Below are positions 53,588-63,222 of a stretch of DNA of 64,000 nucleotides, one piece after another; the stretch's first letter is position 1; each line of letters begins with the position of its first letter. Under the pieces are notes generated by a model that saw only the letters and a list, made by a program, of their open reading frames with translations, was not told the origin of the DNA and ran no database searches. The position numbers and the translations under genes were made by a program. Origin of the DNA: Aestuariibacter salexigens DSM 15300 (GTDB taxonomy: Bacteria; Pseudomonadota; Gammaproteobacteria; Enterobacterales; Alteromonadaceae). The stretch is from positions 248,001-312,000 of the forward strand of contig NZ_AUBH01000002.1 of assembly GCF_000429145.1 (NCBI RefSeq). Reading direction: 5' to 3'.

Positions 53588-54781
53588 ATGGATACACGGG
53601 ATATGCAACAAGTTGCATACAGCGAGATAAAAAATCCGACCAAGTATATGACGGTGACTTATGTTGTCTCGCTTGCGATTATCGCGGTGCTTTCGTTCCT
53701 CGTACATTTCATGTTAGATAAAGTCATTGCTCAGCAGGCAAGCAGTGGTACCTATATTAACGTGAGTGGTCAGCAAAGGATGCTATCACAGCGCAGTGCT
53801 CTGTTTACCATTGAGTATCTAAAAACAGGCGATGCAGAAGCGAAACGCTTGGCGCAGGCTACGTTGGACAAATTAGTCAACAATCATCAGTTTCTGTTGA
53901 CTGGTCACTACAGGACGGTTGAAAGCAACCAACCGTCTCCACTTAGCGATGAGATGCAGGCGATGTATTTTCACGCGCCTCTTAATGTGGACAGCAAGAT
54001 AGAAAGATACGCCGCCCTGGTTACTGCAGCGCTATCACAGAACATGGATGGTCAGCGCCAGCAAACAGCAACAAATGAATTTTTAGCCTTGGCCAAACAG
54101 CCATTGTTGGATGCGTTAAACACTGTCGTCAGCCAATATGAACTTGAGAGTTCACAGAAGGTTGATGAGCTTCGTTCAGCGCAAAACATCGTCTTATGGA
54201 TAATTATTATCACTATCCTGGTTGAGGCATTATTTATTTTCCGGCCTATGGTCAGGAAAGTGAGCCTGTATGCTGAGCGTCTCCAGTATGAAGCCAACCA
54301 CGATGTGCTGAGTGGTTTATTCAACCGCCGCGCATTCACCCAGGTTACTCAGCGATATTTTGCCGGTTTTAAGCGTTACAACAATGCGCTGTCAGTGGTG
54401 GTTGTGGATATCGACCACTTTAAACGTATCAACGACCGCTACGGCCATGACGTTGGTGATAAGGCTATTCAGTGGATCGCCAAATGTATTCAGTCTTCAT
54501 CCAGAGAATGTGACTATGTTGCGCGCATGGGTGGGGAAGAGTTTGCAGTGTTGTTGCCAAACACCAAAGCTGAAGGGGCAGAAAAAGCCGCGGAAAAAGT
54601 CAGGAAGCTGATAGCTGGCTCGCCACTTCAGACTGGGGGAGACATTATCGATATTACCGTCAGTGCGGGTGTCAGTGCAGCATTGAAAAATGACGTGGAT
54701 TTTGACGCCTTGCTCAAACGTGCCGACAACGCGCTGTATCAAGCGAAAGAGAGCGGACGCAACAAGGTGTATTGTCTCTAA
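53588..54781 (+). CDS. Diguanylate cyclase with PilJ-type sensor region
   Basis: A 397-residue membrane protein. Helices at about 22-44 and 200-220 flank a periplasmic region that starts with INVSGQQRMLSQRSA, a signature of the type-IV-pili methyl-accepting (PilJ N-terminal) sensor family. The GGDEF domain (about 235-397) has DIDHFKRINDRYGH, active site RMGGEEF, and RECD five residues earlier as the inhibitory site, so it should be active. The ATG at 53588 is chosen over GTG two codons upstream; both lack a clear SD. Its stop abuts the convergent M14-family gene. Confidence 0.91.
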   Translation: MDTRDMQQVAYSEIKNPTKYMTVTYVVSLAIIAVLSFLVHFMLDKVIAQQASSGTYINVSGQQRMLSQRSALFTIEYLKTGDAEAKRLAQATLDKLVNNHQFLLTGHYRTVESNQPSPLSDEMQAMYFHAPLNVDSKIERYAALVTAALSQNMDGQRQQTATNEFLALAKQPLLDALNTVVSQYELESSQKVDELRSAQNIVLWIIIITILVEALFIFRPMVRKVSLYAERLQYEANHDVLSGLFNRRAFTQVTQRYFAGFKRYNNALSVVVVDIDHFKRINDRYGHDVGDKAIQWIAKCIQSSSRECDYVARMGGEEFAVLLPNTKAEGAEKAAEKVRKLIAGSPLQTGGDIIDITVSAGVSAALKNDVDFDALLKRADNALYQAKESGRNKVYCL

Positions 54782-55837
54782 CTACATTAAGGTATCTGAG
54801 GCGTTATCTGCTTTTACAAAGTACATCAGACAGTCTGATTTGGCGATGTCCGCGCGGGTCGTGACCATAAAAAGCTTTAATGGCGTTTTGACCGTCAACT
54901 CGCCAAAATCAGCATTAAAATAGTCTCCTACCGATTCACTTTCGCAATGTTCATCTAGCCTGAAATGTGACAGGCGCAGGTGGTCTACCCAGCCCAGAAT
55001 CTGGCCGGGTTGGGTGACGCCAAAATTGTATTTCTCAACATCCTGACAAATCGTAATATTGCTGCCAAATACAGGGCGCTCGGCGAAGTTAATCGACGCG
55101 TCGCGACGAATCTCCAGCCGTCTTGGCTGGCAAAGTACTTCAACCGGGCTGCGCGGCTCGAATACATCACTGCAATGCAGCATTGAAACCAGTCCCCGAT
55201 AGGCATTGAAATCGGCTTCCTCGTCCTGACAGCCACCACATTCAACGGTGATCATCGGACAGCCGACGTCCTGTTCCATTAGCGCACCTAATTTGATGTC
55301 GGTATGGATAAACCAATGCGCAAAGTGTGAGGCGAGGGCGATATGATAAGGTTTTTTATGCACCGACACGCAAAACGCAGGGCCGCTGCCAGACGTGTTG
55401 TGCATATCAATCACTGCCTGGGGCTTCTGAGCGCGCACAAATGACAGTATCGCGTGGGCAAGGTTACCTTGCAGGCCATGGAAAGGTGGACTGAAACAGC
55501 GGTTCAGGTCACGCTGGTTGGGTAACATTCGGTGGCTGAATAAGGGCTCCGTTGTGGCTGCAACGACCGATGCAATAATGAATTTGACGTTCGTGGCAGG
55601 TTTGGTTTCCTGCCGTAAAAAGTGATGAATTGCGCGTAGTCCGGACGGTTCATTACCGTGTAGTAATGTGACGACAATCCTTGTTTGAGCGCTATCGATG
55701 CCGTCAACATGGATCACCGTGGGGCCGGATAAATATTTCAGGAACGCCACGCTAGTGGGCGGCAACGCCTCAGGTTTCGGGTTATGAATGTGATTCAGGC
55801 GAATCGAATGCATGGCGCTATCATCTACTTCCAACAT
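54782..55837 (-). CDS. Succinylglutamate desuccinylase/aspartoacylase family (M14-like) hydrolase
   Basis: Zinc-dependent amidohydrolase-type protein of 351 residues. The zinc ligands are in TLLHGNEPSGL (His, Glu) and IDMHNTSGSGP (His), and the catalytic Glu is in ITVECGGCQ. The NRCF and RDLN motifs (QRDLNRCF) fit substrate binding as in aspartoacylase. It overlaps by 13 bases the glutamate-cysteine ligase-like gene upstream. This suggests the pair makes and breaks, or trims, the same gamma-glutamyl or N-acyl amino acid, which is inference. Confidence 0.87.
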   Translation of the reverse strand: MLEVDDSAMHSIRLNHIHNPKPEALPPTSVAFLKYLSGPTVIHVDGIDSAQTRIVVTLLHGNEPSGLRAIHHFLRQETKPATNVKFIIASVVAATTEPLFSHRMLPNQRDLNRCFSPPFHGLQGNLAHAILSFVRAQKPQAVIDMHNTSGSGPAFCVSVHKKPYHIALASHFAHWFIHTDIKLGALMEQDVGCPMITVECGGCQDEEADFNAYRGLVSMLHCSDVFEPRSPVEVLCQPRRLEIRRDASINFAERPVFGSNITICQDVEKYNFGVTQPGQILGWVDHLRLSHFRLDEHCESESVGDYFNADFGELTVKTPLKLFMVTTRADIAKSDCLMYFVKADNASDTLM

Positions 55838-57381
55838 GCCACTGGCTCTCCCTCGGTCATGTTGTCGACGTAATCACGCAACATGGCTGCAAGCGCTTGT
55901 GTCCTGTTCATTTTACTGTTGTATTCCTGCAAGGTCTCCAGTTGCCAGCTTGCGCCGGTTTGTCCAAATGCCAGACGCCGCTCGATAATATCTAGGTAAT
56001 GGTCGATTTCCTTTACGTCTACTGACAGTTCGAGAAGCCCATCCTTCGCCATCTGTAAATGATCCTTTATTACCTGTGCAACGGGCACCTCCTGCGGATG
56101 ATGCTGAGTTTGACTGGGCCATAATATATTGGCATTTAATCCACACTGCGCAGTGCGATAGAAATTGTACTCGGCATATTCAAATGGCAGTCTGACCAGA
56201 TATTCCTCAATATTAGAGGCTAAAGAGACGGTGAGGCCGATCAGCAGCGCTGCGTTCGCCATGCTGTCTGCGACAGTGGGGCCGGCGGGCAGGGCGCGAT
56301 ATTCGATTCGTACATGGCCATCGATACCGGCCTGTAATACCGCGCGATTCCAGGGCCACACGGTACCGTGATGCAGACACAATTCGCCGAACGGCGTATT
56401 GTCGAATAAGTAGGGCAAGATCGGAGGATACAGTGCGACATTTTGCGCAAACAATTCCCAGGCTCCCTCGCGCACCCAACCATGCCCAAAACTCACTCGC
56501 GCCGGTTGACGCCACTGCGTCGTGTCTTTTAATCGGCTATCGATACTCTGCTTGAATAGTGCGATACGTGTTTCCTGCCAGAGCCGTTTGCCAAGCAGGA
56601 GCGGTGAGTTGCCGGATAACGCCAGAACCAGCGGCGTCGCGAGCTGAGCAGCGTTAAACATGGCACTAAAACGGTTAGCCGGGACTTTTAAATGGAGTTG
56701 AAACGAGGTGTTCGCTCCCTCCAACGTCACGTCACTGCATTCTGTTCGCAGCGTGTCCTGACCGTGAATGTCAATCTGAAAGGCCTCTCCGCGCAGCGCC
56801 GTGAGCTCTCTGGTTAATGCTCGATATCGAGGCAAGTCCGTCATGTACTGCGGTGACAGGTGCTGCTCTTCGAGTGTGGGTAATATTCCAATCGGAATAA
56901 CCTGCGTATCGATGTCGCGGGCTTTGTTCTGCAACTGAGTTAATAACGTATTTAACTCATTGCGCATGGCGCTAAAAGGAGACCCCGCTGCGGCAACCGG
57001 CGAAAGATTAAATTCCAGATTGAAACGGTTAAGTTCTTCAGTCAGTTGCGGGTGTTGCATCGCCTTAATTAGCGTTTGGTTCACTGATGCCGGCGTAAAT
57101 TGCGCATCCGTCAGATACACTTCCAGTTCAGCGCCAATGGATGCTTGTCCTTTTGAATAGCAAGGTCGCGTTAACTCAGTTTGCAGATGCGCAAGCTGCT
57201 CATGTAAACGGGCTGCAAACATCTGTCTTTGCGCGTCATCAAAGCTGTCCTGTTCGAAAAAAAGTCCCATCAGTTTTTGAAGAAAGTGAGATTGCAAACA
57301 AGGGTAGTCAATGACGTGAGCCTCCATATTGACACAGATCAACCGTGGCAGAGCTGCGCTCACTAAATAGGTATAAAGCAT
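55825..57381 (-). CDS. Glutamate-cysteine ligase-like carboxylate-amine ligase
   Basis: A 518-residue ATP-dependent ligase of the GCS2/YbdK-type family. Visible motifs are ASIGAELEVYL (metal/ATP Glu), FNLEFNLSPV, TSFQLHLKVP, LALSGNSPLLLGK, RVSFGHGW and HVRIEYRALPAGPT. It is not the classical E. coli GshA class. The first ATG is used; an ATG 18 codons in (MEAHVIDYP) is possible and neither has a clear SD. The product could be gamma-glutamyl-cysteine or another amide. It overlaps the M14-family gene by 13 bases. Confidence 0.86.
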   Translation of the reverse strand: MLYTYLVSAALPRLICVNMEAHVIDYPCLQSHFLQKLMGLFFEQDSFDDAQRQMFAARLHEQLAHLQTELTRPCYSKGQASIGAELEVYLTDAQFTPASVNQTLIKAMQHPQLTEELNRFNLEFNLSPVAAAGSPFSAMRNELNTLLTQLQNKARDIDTQVIPIGILPTLEEQHLSPQYMTDLPRYRALTRELTALRGEAFQIDIHGQDTLRTECSDVTLEGANTSFQLHLKVPANRFSAMFNAAQLATPLVLALSGNSPLLLGKRLWQETRIALFKQSIDSRLKDTTQWRQPARVSFGHGWVREGAWELFAQNVALYPPILPYLFDNTPFGELCLHHGTVWPWNRAVLQAGIDGHVRIEYRALPAGPTVADSMANAALLIGLTVSLASNIEEYLVRLPFEYAEYNFYRTAQCGLNANILWPSQTQHHPQEVPVAQVIKDHLQMAKDGLLELSVDVKEIDHYLDIIERRLAFGQTGASWQLETLQEYNSKMNRTQALAAMLRDYVDNMTEGEPVACWK

Positions 57382-57509
57382 TGATGGAGGTCAAAAGATA
57401 AAATGACCAGGCAATGCTGTAGCAGCTCATTTTCGTTTGGCGCTGGATATTGCTATCCCGTCTTGCTACTTTGAGGCACCTAGTCAGTTAGCTGTAACAT
57501 TAGAAGCCT

Positions 57510-59912
57510 ATGTTGAAAAAAGTCACTTTCTTATTGTTTCTGTTTACTTCAGTCGCCAGCACCGCAGCCGTTGCTGATGAATGGCCTGCGATAGACGATT
57601 TTACGTCCTCAATGCAGGTTCAGCCTGGTTTCTACGCGCATTATTATGACGCTGATTCAGGCAAGTTGTATCTGCGCATAGAAACGCTACAGCAGCCCTT
57701 CATATTTCAGAGTAGTCTGCCACGCGGTGTCGGTTCAAACGATATCGGACTGGATAGGGGACAACTGGGGGACACCAGGCTGGCACAGTTTGAGCGTTTC
57801 GGAAAAAATGTCTTGCTGAAACAGCTCAATACAACCTATCGCGCGATGTCTGATAATCTGGCTGAGCAGGCGAGTATCGATGAAGCATTCGCTGACTCTG
57901 TCATAGCAGGGTTGCCGATTGTGGCAGTGGATGATGATGCGATTTTAGTTGATTACACCGATTTTCTGCTGTCCGATATTCACGGTATTTCATTGCGTCT
58001 GGCACGCACCGAACAGGGAGCGTTTAAAGCAGATAAAAACCGCAGCGGTGTATACATGCCGCGAACCAAGGCGTTTGCGGACAATACCGAAATGGAGGCG
58101 CTGGTTACTTTTGTCGGTTCCAAGCCGGGTCAATATGTTCGTCAGGTCAGTCCTGAGCCAACCAGTATTAGTGTGCATTTGCATCACAGTTTGATAAGGC
58201 TGCCGGATGATGAATACCAGACTCGCCAGTTCCACCCTTATTCCGGCTTTTGGAAGGTTGGCTATAAAGATTACGCTACCCAGATTGACGAATCGATGGA
58301 TGTTGAGGTTATACCCCGCCATCGACTGCGTAAGAAAGACCCCACCGCCGAAGTAAGTGAAGCGGTTGAACCGATTGTTTACTATCTCGATCCGGGGATC
58401 CCAGAGCCGGTGATGAGTGCCCTGAGAGAAGGGGCGCAGTGGTGGGATCAGGCGTTCGCCGCGATCGGTTACAAAGATGCGTTCCAGGTCAAGGTTTTGC
58501 CCGAAGGGGCAGATCCTATGGATGTCCGATATAACGTTATCCAATGGGTGCATCGCGCAACGCGAGGCTGGTCGTACGGCAGCTCGGTTATTGATCCCCG
58601 CACTGGGGAAATTGTAAAAGGGCATGTGACGCTTGGCTCACTCAGAGTGCGCCAGGACTACCTTATCGCGCTTGGCCTCACCAGCCCGTTTGATAGCCTG
58701 AACGCCTCTACTGATGAGCAAAAAGAGATGGCGCTTGCGCGTATCCGTCAGCTGTCTGCTCATGAAGTCGGCCATACGCTGGGCATTGCACACAACTTCG
58801 CGGCCAGTGAAGACGGTCGCGCCTCAGTAATGGACTATCCACACCCTAAAATTACCATCAAAGAAGGGAAAATTTCCTTAGATGACGCCTACGCTACTGG
58901 TATTGCAGAGTGGGATAAGCATGTTGTTGCCTATGGGTATCAGGACTTCAGTGACCCACAGCAGGAACAACAGGCGTTGATGGCGCAGCTACAAGAAACC
59001 CGACAGCGCGGACTCAAGTATAAATCGGATCCCGATGCGCGGGTGCCTCAACGGGCCTCAGCAGATGGTCATCTTTGGGATAATGGAGCAGAGCCTATCG
59101 CTGCGTTTGAGCAGATCAGCGCAGTACGTAAGTTGGCGCTATCGAACTTTGGTCTTAATAGTTTACCAACAGGCGCTAACCTGTCATCGCTGGCTGAGCG
59201 CCTTGTACCTATCTATTTGCTGCACCGCTACCAGTTGGATGCGCTGGTTAAACTGATCGGCGGGGTTAACTACATGTATGAGCAAAAAGATGATTTTGAT
59301 TCCCCCCAGGGCGTGACTGCCGTTGATGCGGATACGCAGGAGCGCGCGCTTTTGACCCTGCTATCGAGTATCAGGCCGAGCTATCTGCAACTACCGGAGT
59401 CATTGCTGCGTCTCATCCCGCCGAAAGCGTATGGTGAGCGACGAGATCGCGAAAGCTTTTCTGGTCGCACCGGTATAACCTTCGATCCCGTCAGTGCGGC
59501 AGAATCTGCAGCCGCCTATAGCCTGGATATTCTTTTACATCCGAGCCGGTTAAATCGTTTATCAGTGCAACATGCACTGAATGATGATCTCCCCGGTGTC
59601 GCCTACACGGTTGCCAAGGTTATCGATGCGGGTATCAAAGAGCCCGAAGAGGACGAATCTGCCATGCTGGCAGGGCGGTTAAAGCATATTACGCTGGACC
59701 GATTGATGGCCGCACAGCAACATTCCGACCTTGCCCCGGAAGTAAGAGCTGAGGTGCTGTCAGCGCTGGTTGATCTGGAAAAGTGGCTGTCTCGTCGTGA
59801 CGATGAGGCAAATCATCAGATCATGCTGCGTTGGCTGCGCCACTATTGGCAGACCGGCGAGTGGATGGGCAAGGTTGATATCAGGCCGATGCCGCCAGGT
59901 TCGCCAATCTAA
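57510..59912 (+). CDS. Secreted zincin metalloprotease (DUF5117/DUF4953-like)
   Basis: An 800-residue exported protein with signal peptide MLKKVTFLLFLFTSVASTAA. The zinc motif is AHEVGHTLGIAHNF: H418, catalytic E419, H422 and H428, i.e. HExxHxxGxxH of the metzincin type. The N-terminal half is beta-rich (LYLRIETLQQPFIFQSSL), as in the family with DUF5117 and DUF5118 regions. Downstream are a helical domain and the tail WMGKVDIRPMPPG. Site: periplasm or outside. Target unknown. It is convergent with the next gene, 17 bases apart. Confidence 0.88.
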   Translation: MLKKVTFLLFLFTSVASTAAVADEWPAIDDFTSSMQVQPGFYAHYYDADSGKLYLRIETLQQPFIFQSSLPRGVGSNDIGLDRGQLGDTRLAQFERFGKNVLLKQLNTTYRAMSDNLAEQASIDEAFADSVIAGLPIVAVDDDAILVDYTDFLLSDIHGISLRLARTEQGAFKADKNRSGVYMPRTKAFADNTEMEALVTFVGSKPGQYVRQVSPEPTSISVHLHHSLIRLPDDEYQTRQFHPYSGFWKVGYKDYATQIDESMDVEVIPRHRLRKKDPTAEVSEAVEPIVYYLDPGIPEPVMSALREGAQWWDQAFAAIGYKDAFQVKVLPEGADPMDVRYNVIQWVHRATRGWSYGSSVIDPRTGEIVKGHVTLGSLRVRQDYLIALGLTSPFDSLNASTDEQKEMALARIRQLSAHEVGHTLGIAHNFAASEDGRASVMDYPHPKITIKEGKISLDDAYATGIAEWDKHVVAYGYQDFSDPQQEQQALMAQLQETRQRGLKYKSDPDARVPQRASADGHLWDNGAEPIAAFEQISAVRKLALSNFGLNSLPTGANLSSLAERLVPIYLLHRYQLDALVKLIGGVNYMYEQKDDFDSPQGVTAVDADTQERALLTLLSSIRPSYLQLPESLLRLIPPKAYGERRDRESFSGRTGITFDPVSAAESAAAYSLDILLHPSRLNRLSVQHALNDDLPGVAYTVAKVIDAGIKEPEEDESAMLAGRLKHITLDRLMAAQQHSDLAPEVRAEVLSALVDLEKWLSRRDDEANHQIMLRWLRHYWQTGEWMGKVDIRPMPPGSPI

Positions 59913-59929
59913 CAGGATAGTGAAGAAAG

Positions 59930-61600
59930 TTAGGTCTTTTCATTATTGGTGTCACTGTCTATCGGCAGTGACACCAGACGATTGCGACCTTGCTGTTTCG
60001 CCTCATACAGTGCTTTATCCGCCATCTCAAACAGATCATCCTGGTCGCTCTTTGCGGTTGGCGTAATCGTTGACAGCCCGATACTTACCGTCACGAATGG
60101 CCGTACAGGGCTGTACTCGTGAGGGATATGGGCTTCTGCTACGCTTTCCAACATCGACTGCGCCACACTTAACGCACCGCTTGTGGGGGTATCTGGTAAC
60201 AGACACACAAACTCCTCTCCACCATATCGCCCCACAAAGTCGCCGCTGCGTTGCACCTGGGTGTTGATAATATTCGCCACCTTACGAATGCAGACATCGC
60301 CTGCGCCATGACCATAGTGATCGTTGTACTGTTTAAAATGGTCGATATCGATTACCAGCATCGACAGTGGCCACTGATGACGAATAGCAAGATTGAATTC
60401 CTGCATAAGCTGCGCGTCAAGCGCACGACGGTTTGATATGCCGGTCAAATCATCCGACAGTGACAGGCGCATCAGTTCCAGTTTCTGACGTTCAATGGTG
60501 CGCGCAAAATCATCAAAGGTATGGGCAATATCAGATATCTCATCGTCGCCAACAATCAACTCCTGCTCGCCCTGCATGCGGTTCTGTACCATGTCATTGA
60601 GACGTTCAAGGCGTTTAACCACGCGCTGGTGGATAAAATACACGAATGCCGAGAACATGAAGATTAACAGTACAAAGCTCACGCTGATGATAATGATATG
60701 TTGCTCTATCTGTGAGGCGGTTTGCCGGGTGTTCTGCAGCACACTGTCACTGAGCTGATAGGCTTTAAATTCATTCAGATTGGCAAAATCGAGGATCAGA
60801 TTACGCACAAAGTTACCCTGGCCATTTGCCCGACCGGAGACCCTCAGCCTTTTTGCGGCAAGATCGATAACGCCGTCGGTGCCCGTAATAATGTTGGCAA
60901 GTTCGGTATTGGCCGCGGCAAAATAAAAATCAATATCGGTAGAGGTCTGGCCGGTAATATCGCGCATTTGGGCCAGAGAGCGATTAATCCGCTGTTGCAA
61001 GTCTCGTAGTTCCGTCAAACGTGACTGCTGTCGTAGCTGACTGGCCAGGGCAATGACACGGCCAAATTGTTGTCGCCAGCGGTAGGTAAGTTCAGCGTCG
61101 GTGTCTGTTGCACCCTCGGTCAGTGTTTGAGTCTGAATACGCTGGTAGGCCTCGTCTAAATCCTGCCATGCACTATCCAGTCCAGCCTCTATATTAAGAC
61201 GTTGTCTGACTAACTCAAATAAATAGTCAATTTCACGTTGAATAGGCTCCAGACGCTCCACCGTGACCGTGTTGGATTGCGAGTCAGCAAGCTCTTCAAT
61301 GGTTGCTATTCGCTCACGTATTCGAAACATGGCCAGCCGCAGCGCAGGCTCATTGCGGGCTTCTGAGAGGCTGTCACTGAGGTAGGCGAGGGCATTGATA
61401 TGGGTGTAGGTTTCACCGGATGAAATGACCGTTGGCACAGATTCGTTGGCAACCTGCAGCAAAATACTTCTCACCTCAGTTAAACGTTGAAATGCTAATA
61501 CTGAGACCACGACCAGTAGTAACAGCGTAGACAGTAGTGCACCGTTAATAATGAAAGATATGCCTTTACGGCGATAAGTACGATCCTGCTTATCCGTCAT
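59930..61600 (-). CDS. Membrane diguanylate cyclase with periplasmic helical sensor and HAMP
   Basis: A 556-residue protein. Membrane helices at about 17-37 and 315-340 enclose a long helical periplasmic region. A HAMP segment (RLERLNDMVQNRM...) and a GGDEF domain (about 390-550) follow. The cyclase site is complete: DIDHFKQYNDHYGH, RYGGEEF, and RSGD as the inhibitory site five residues before. The start at 61600 (MTDKQD) is favoured over one 16 codons upstream because SD GAGG lies close by. The start overlaps the 3' end of the 5'-nucleotidase-like gene by 11 bases, so expression is coupled. Confidence 0.92.
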   Translation of the reverse strand: MTDKQDRTYRRKGISFIINGALLSTLLLLVVVSVLAFQRLTEVRSILLQVANESVPTVISSGETYTHINALAYLSDSLSEARNEPALRLAMFRIRERIATIEELADSQSNTVTVERLEPIQREIDYLFELVRQRLNIEAGLDSAWQDLDEAYQRIQTQTLTEGATDTDAELTYRWRQQFGRVIALASQLRQQSRLTELRDLQQRINRSLAQMRDITGQTSTDIDFYFAAANTELANIITGTDGVIDLAAKRLRVSGRANGQGNFVRNLILDFANLNEFKAYQLSDSVLQNTRQTASQIEQHIIIISVSFVLLIFMFSAFVYFIHQRVVKRLERLNDMVQNRMQGEQELIVGDDEISDIAHTFDDFARTIERQKLELMRLSLSDDLTGISNRRALDAQLMQEFNLAIRHQWPLSMLVIDIDHFKQYNDHYGHGAGDVCIRKVANIINTQVQRSGDFVGRYGGEEFVCLLPDTPTSGALSVAQSMLESVAEAHIPHEYSPVRPFVTVSIGLSTITPTAKSDQDDLFEMADKALYEAKQQGRNRLVSLPIDSDTNNEKT

Positions 61601-63128
61601 TACTGCCTCGGGTAATCGGCAGTAATCTTGACTCGATCGGTGTGGCAAACTGCTTGAGTGTTAACAGCTGGTCAATCACGATATCTGAAATCAGAGGTGC
61701 ACTTTGTTTGCGGTAGCTAGTAGGCTGCGCCTGCTTCAATGAAACATAGCCATCGCCTCCCCCTGCAAGGTAATCAGTTGTAGCCAGTTTGTATATGCCA
61801 TCAAGTTGTAAACGTTGCCCGTCTACAGAGACGGAAATTACTCTTTTCCCGGCTGGTTGAGCGGGATCGTAGGCGACCTGCATGCCTGAAATCTGCGGAA
61901 AGCGGCCTTTAACCTGCTCAATCTGGCTAAAGCCATTTTCCAGCGCTGCAAGGAGTTGCTGTCCGGTAACCTGGATAACGGCAATGCGACTTCTGAAAGG
62001 CAACTCGACTGCAATATCCCGGCGCGTCAGCACCGTGTCGGGTTGGTAAATGCGCTCACCACGAATGACGCCGCCATTGATTAAGCTGATATCCGCCTGG
62101 CTTGCTTTGCGTATGGCATCGGCAACAAAATTACCAAAACCGCTTTCCCGGGTTCTGACAATGACTCTGCGGGTATCCATGCTGGTCGTCAGCACAGCAA
62201 GCTCTTCATTGAGCAAGTTAGCCAGCCTGCCACTATAAGAGGTGACCAAAGATTCAATACTTGGCAAGGCGGGGTAGTCTTGTAGCGACACATTCTGCCA
62301 GCTCAGTTCAACATCAGCATTATTTGGATTTGCCTGGATGCTAACCAGTGCAGCGTGTCCTGCGTCGGTAACCAGAATGTTATGCGGATGCTGTGGTTCA
62401 ACGTTGTGTACTGATAGTTCAAAGTGAGGGTCGCTACGCAACGCGACATCAATCACACTTTCCGTCAGAAGATTGTCAACAAACGGGAAATTGCTGGAAT
62501 AGACCAATACGATAATATCCACCCCGGATTCGCGCAGCTCGACAGCATGGCGCGTGATGGCCTGTTCGGGGTCAAGCACACCGACACGCTGTAGCAGGTA
62601 CTCTTCTGTAACAGACTCATGTACGGCAGATATAATGCCAATTTTAAGCCCCTGACGCTGAATAATGACGGTCTCTTCCAGACCATCCATGTTTCCTTCC
62701 GTAATTGGATCGCGAACGTTTGATATCACCATGGGAAACGCCGCCTCATAGGCGCGCAGTGAAAGTTCGTCTTCGAAGTAGCTAAACTCTCGTTTAGTCA
62801 CCGTCATGACGTCAGGCTCCAGTGAGTTAAGCAAGTCGATAATATGTGCGCCGCGATCAAACGATGACATGGGGCTTGGGGCCAGACTGGCGCCCCCGAA
62901 GATAAAAACAGTGGATGGGTCTTGACGACGTTGTTGTGTCAGTACTGTGCCCAGTTCGGCATAGTCGCCGTGATCTTGGGAAGCAATGACAGGCAGATCG
63001 GCAGCAAATACAATATGTAGAGGCTGAGCATTCCCTTTACAGATAAAGCTAAACGTAAAAAATAACATCAGCGCGTTAACGCATTGCGTGACGGCGTGCC
63101 TGTGAATAAACAAAAATTTGCTCAGCAT
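61590..63128 (-). CDS. 5'-nucleotidase-like protein with degenerate metallophosphatase domain
   Basis: A 512-residue exported protein (signal peptide about 1-34). The C-terminal 5'-nucleotidase domain is well kept: LINGGVIRG, AVELPFRSRIAV, VTGQQLLAALENG and TTDYLAGGGDGY. In the N-terminal metallophosphatase domain the usual ligand motifs are gone: DxHG becomes AADLPV, the GGD motif becomes GGASLAPSP, GNHE becomes TKREF, LSH becomes LVYSS and GHTH becomes RSDPHF. Catalysis is unlikely; nucleotide binding may remain. It overlaps a diguanylate cyclase gene, hinting at a periplasmic sensor partner. Confidence 0.85.
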   Translation of the reverse strand: MLSKFLFIHRHAVTQCVNALMLFFTFSFICKGNAQPLHIVFAADLPVIASQDHGDYAELGTVLTQQRRQDPSTVFIFGGASLAPSPMSSFDRGAHIIDLLNSLEPDVMTVTKREFSYFEDELSLRAYEAAFPMVISNVRDPITEGNMDGLEETVIIQRQGLKIGIISAVHESVTEEYLLQRVGVLDPEQAITRHAVELRESGVDIIVLVYSSNFPFVDNLLTESVIDVALRSDPHFELSVHNVEPQHPHNILVTDAGHAALVSIQANPNNADVELSWQNVSLQDYPALPSIESLVTSYSGRLANLLNEELAVLTTSMDTRRVIVRTRESGFGNFVADAIRKASQADISLINGGVIRGERIYQPDTVLTRRDIAVELPFRSRIAVIQVTGQQLLAALENGFSQIEQVKGRFPQISGMQVAYDPAQPAGKRVISVSVDGQRLQLDGIYKLATTDYLAGGGDGYVSLKQAQPTSYRKQSAPLISDIVIDQLLTLKQFATPIESRLLPITRGSNDG

Positions 63129-63222
63129 TGAATGTTATTATCCATTTATACCAACTATTTAGCTTGCTTGCCAATGCATGAACTCTGTGTTCATTGCGTT
63201 TAACAGGGAATATTTTCGGCGT

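Noticed and set aside
57990-58625. 211-codon open frame on - strand
   Set aside because: Lies wholly antisense to the metalloprotease gene, which has a signal peptide and zinc motif; no SD or recognisable domain.
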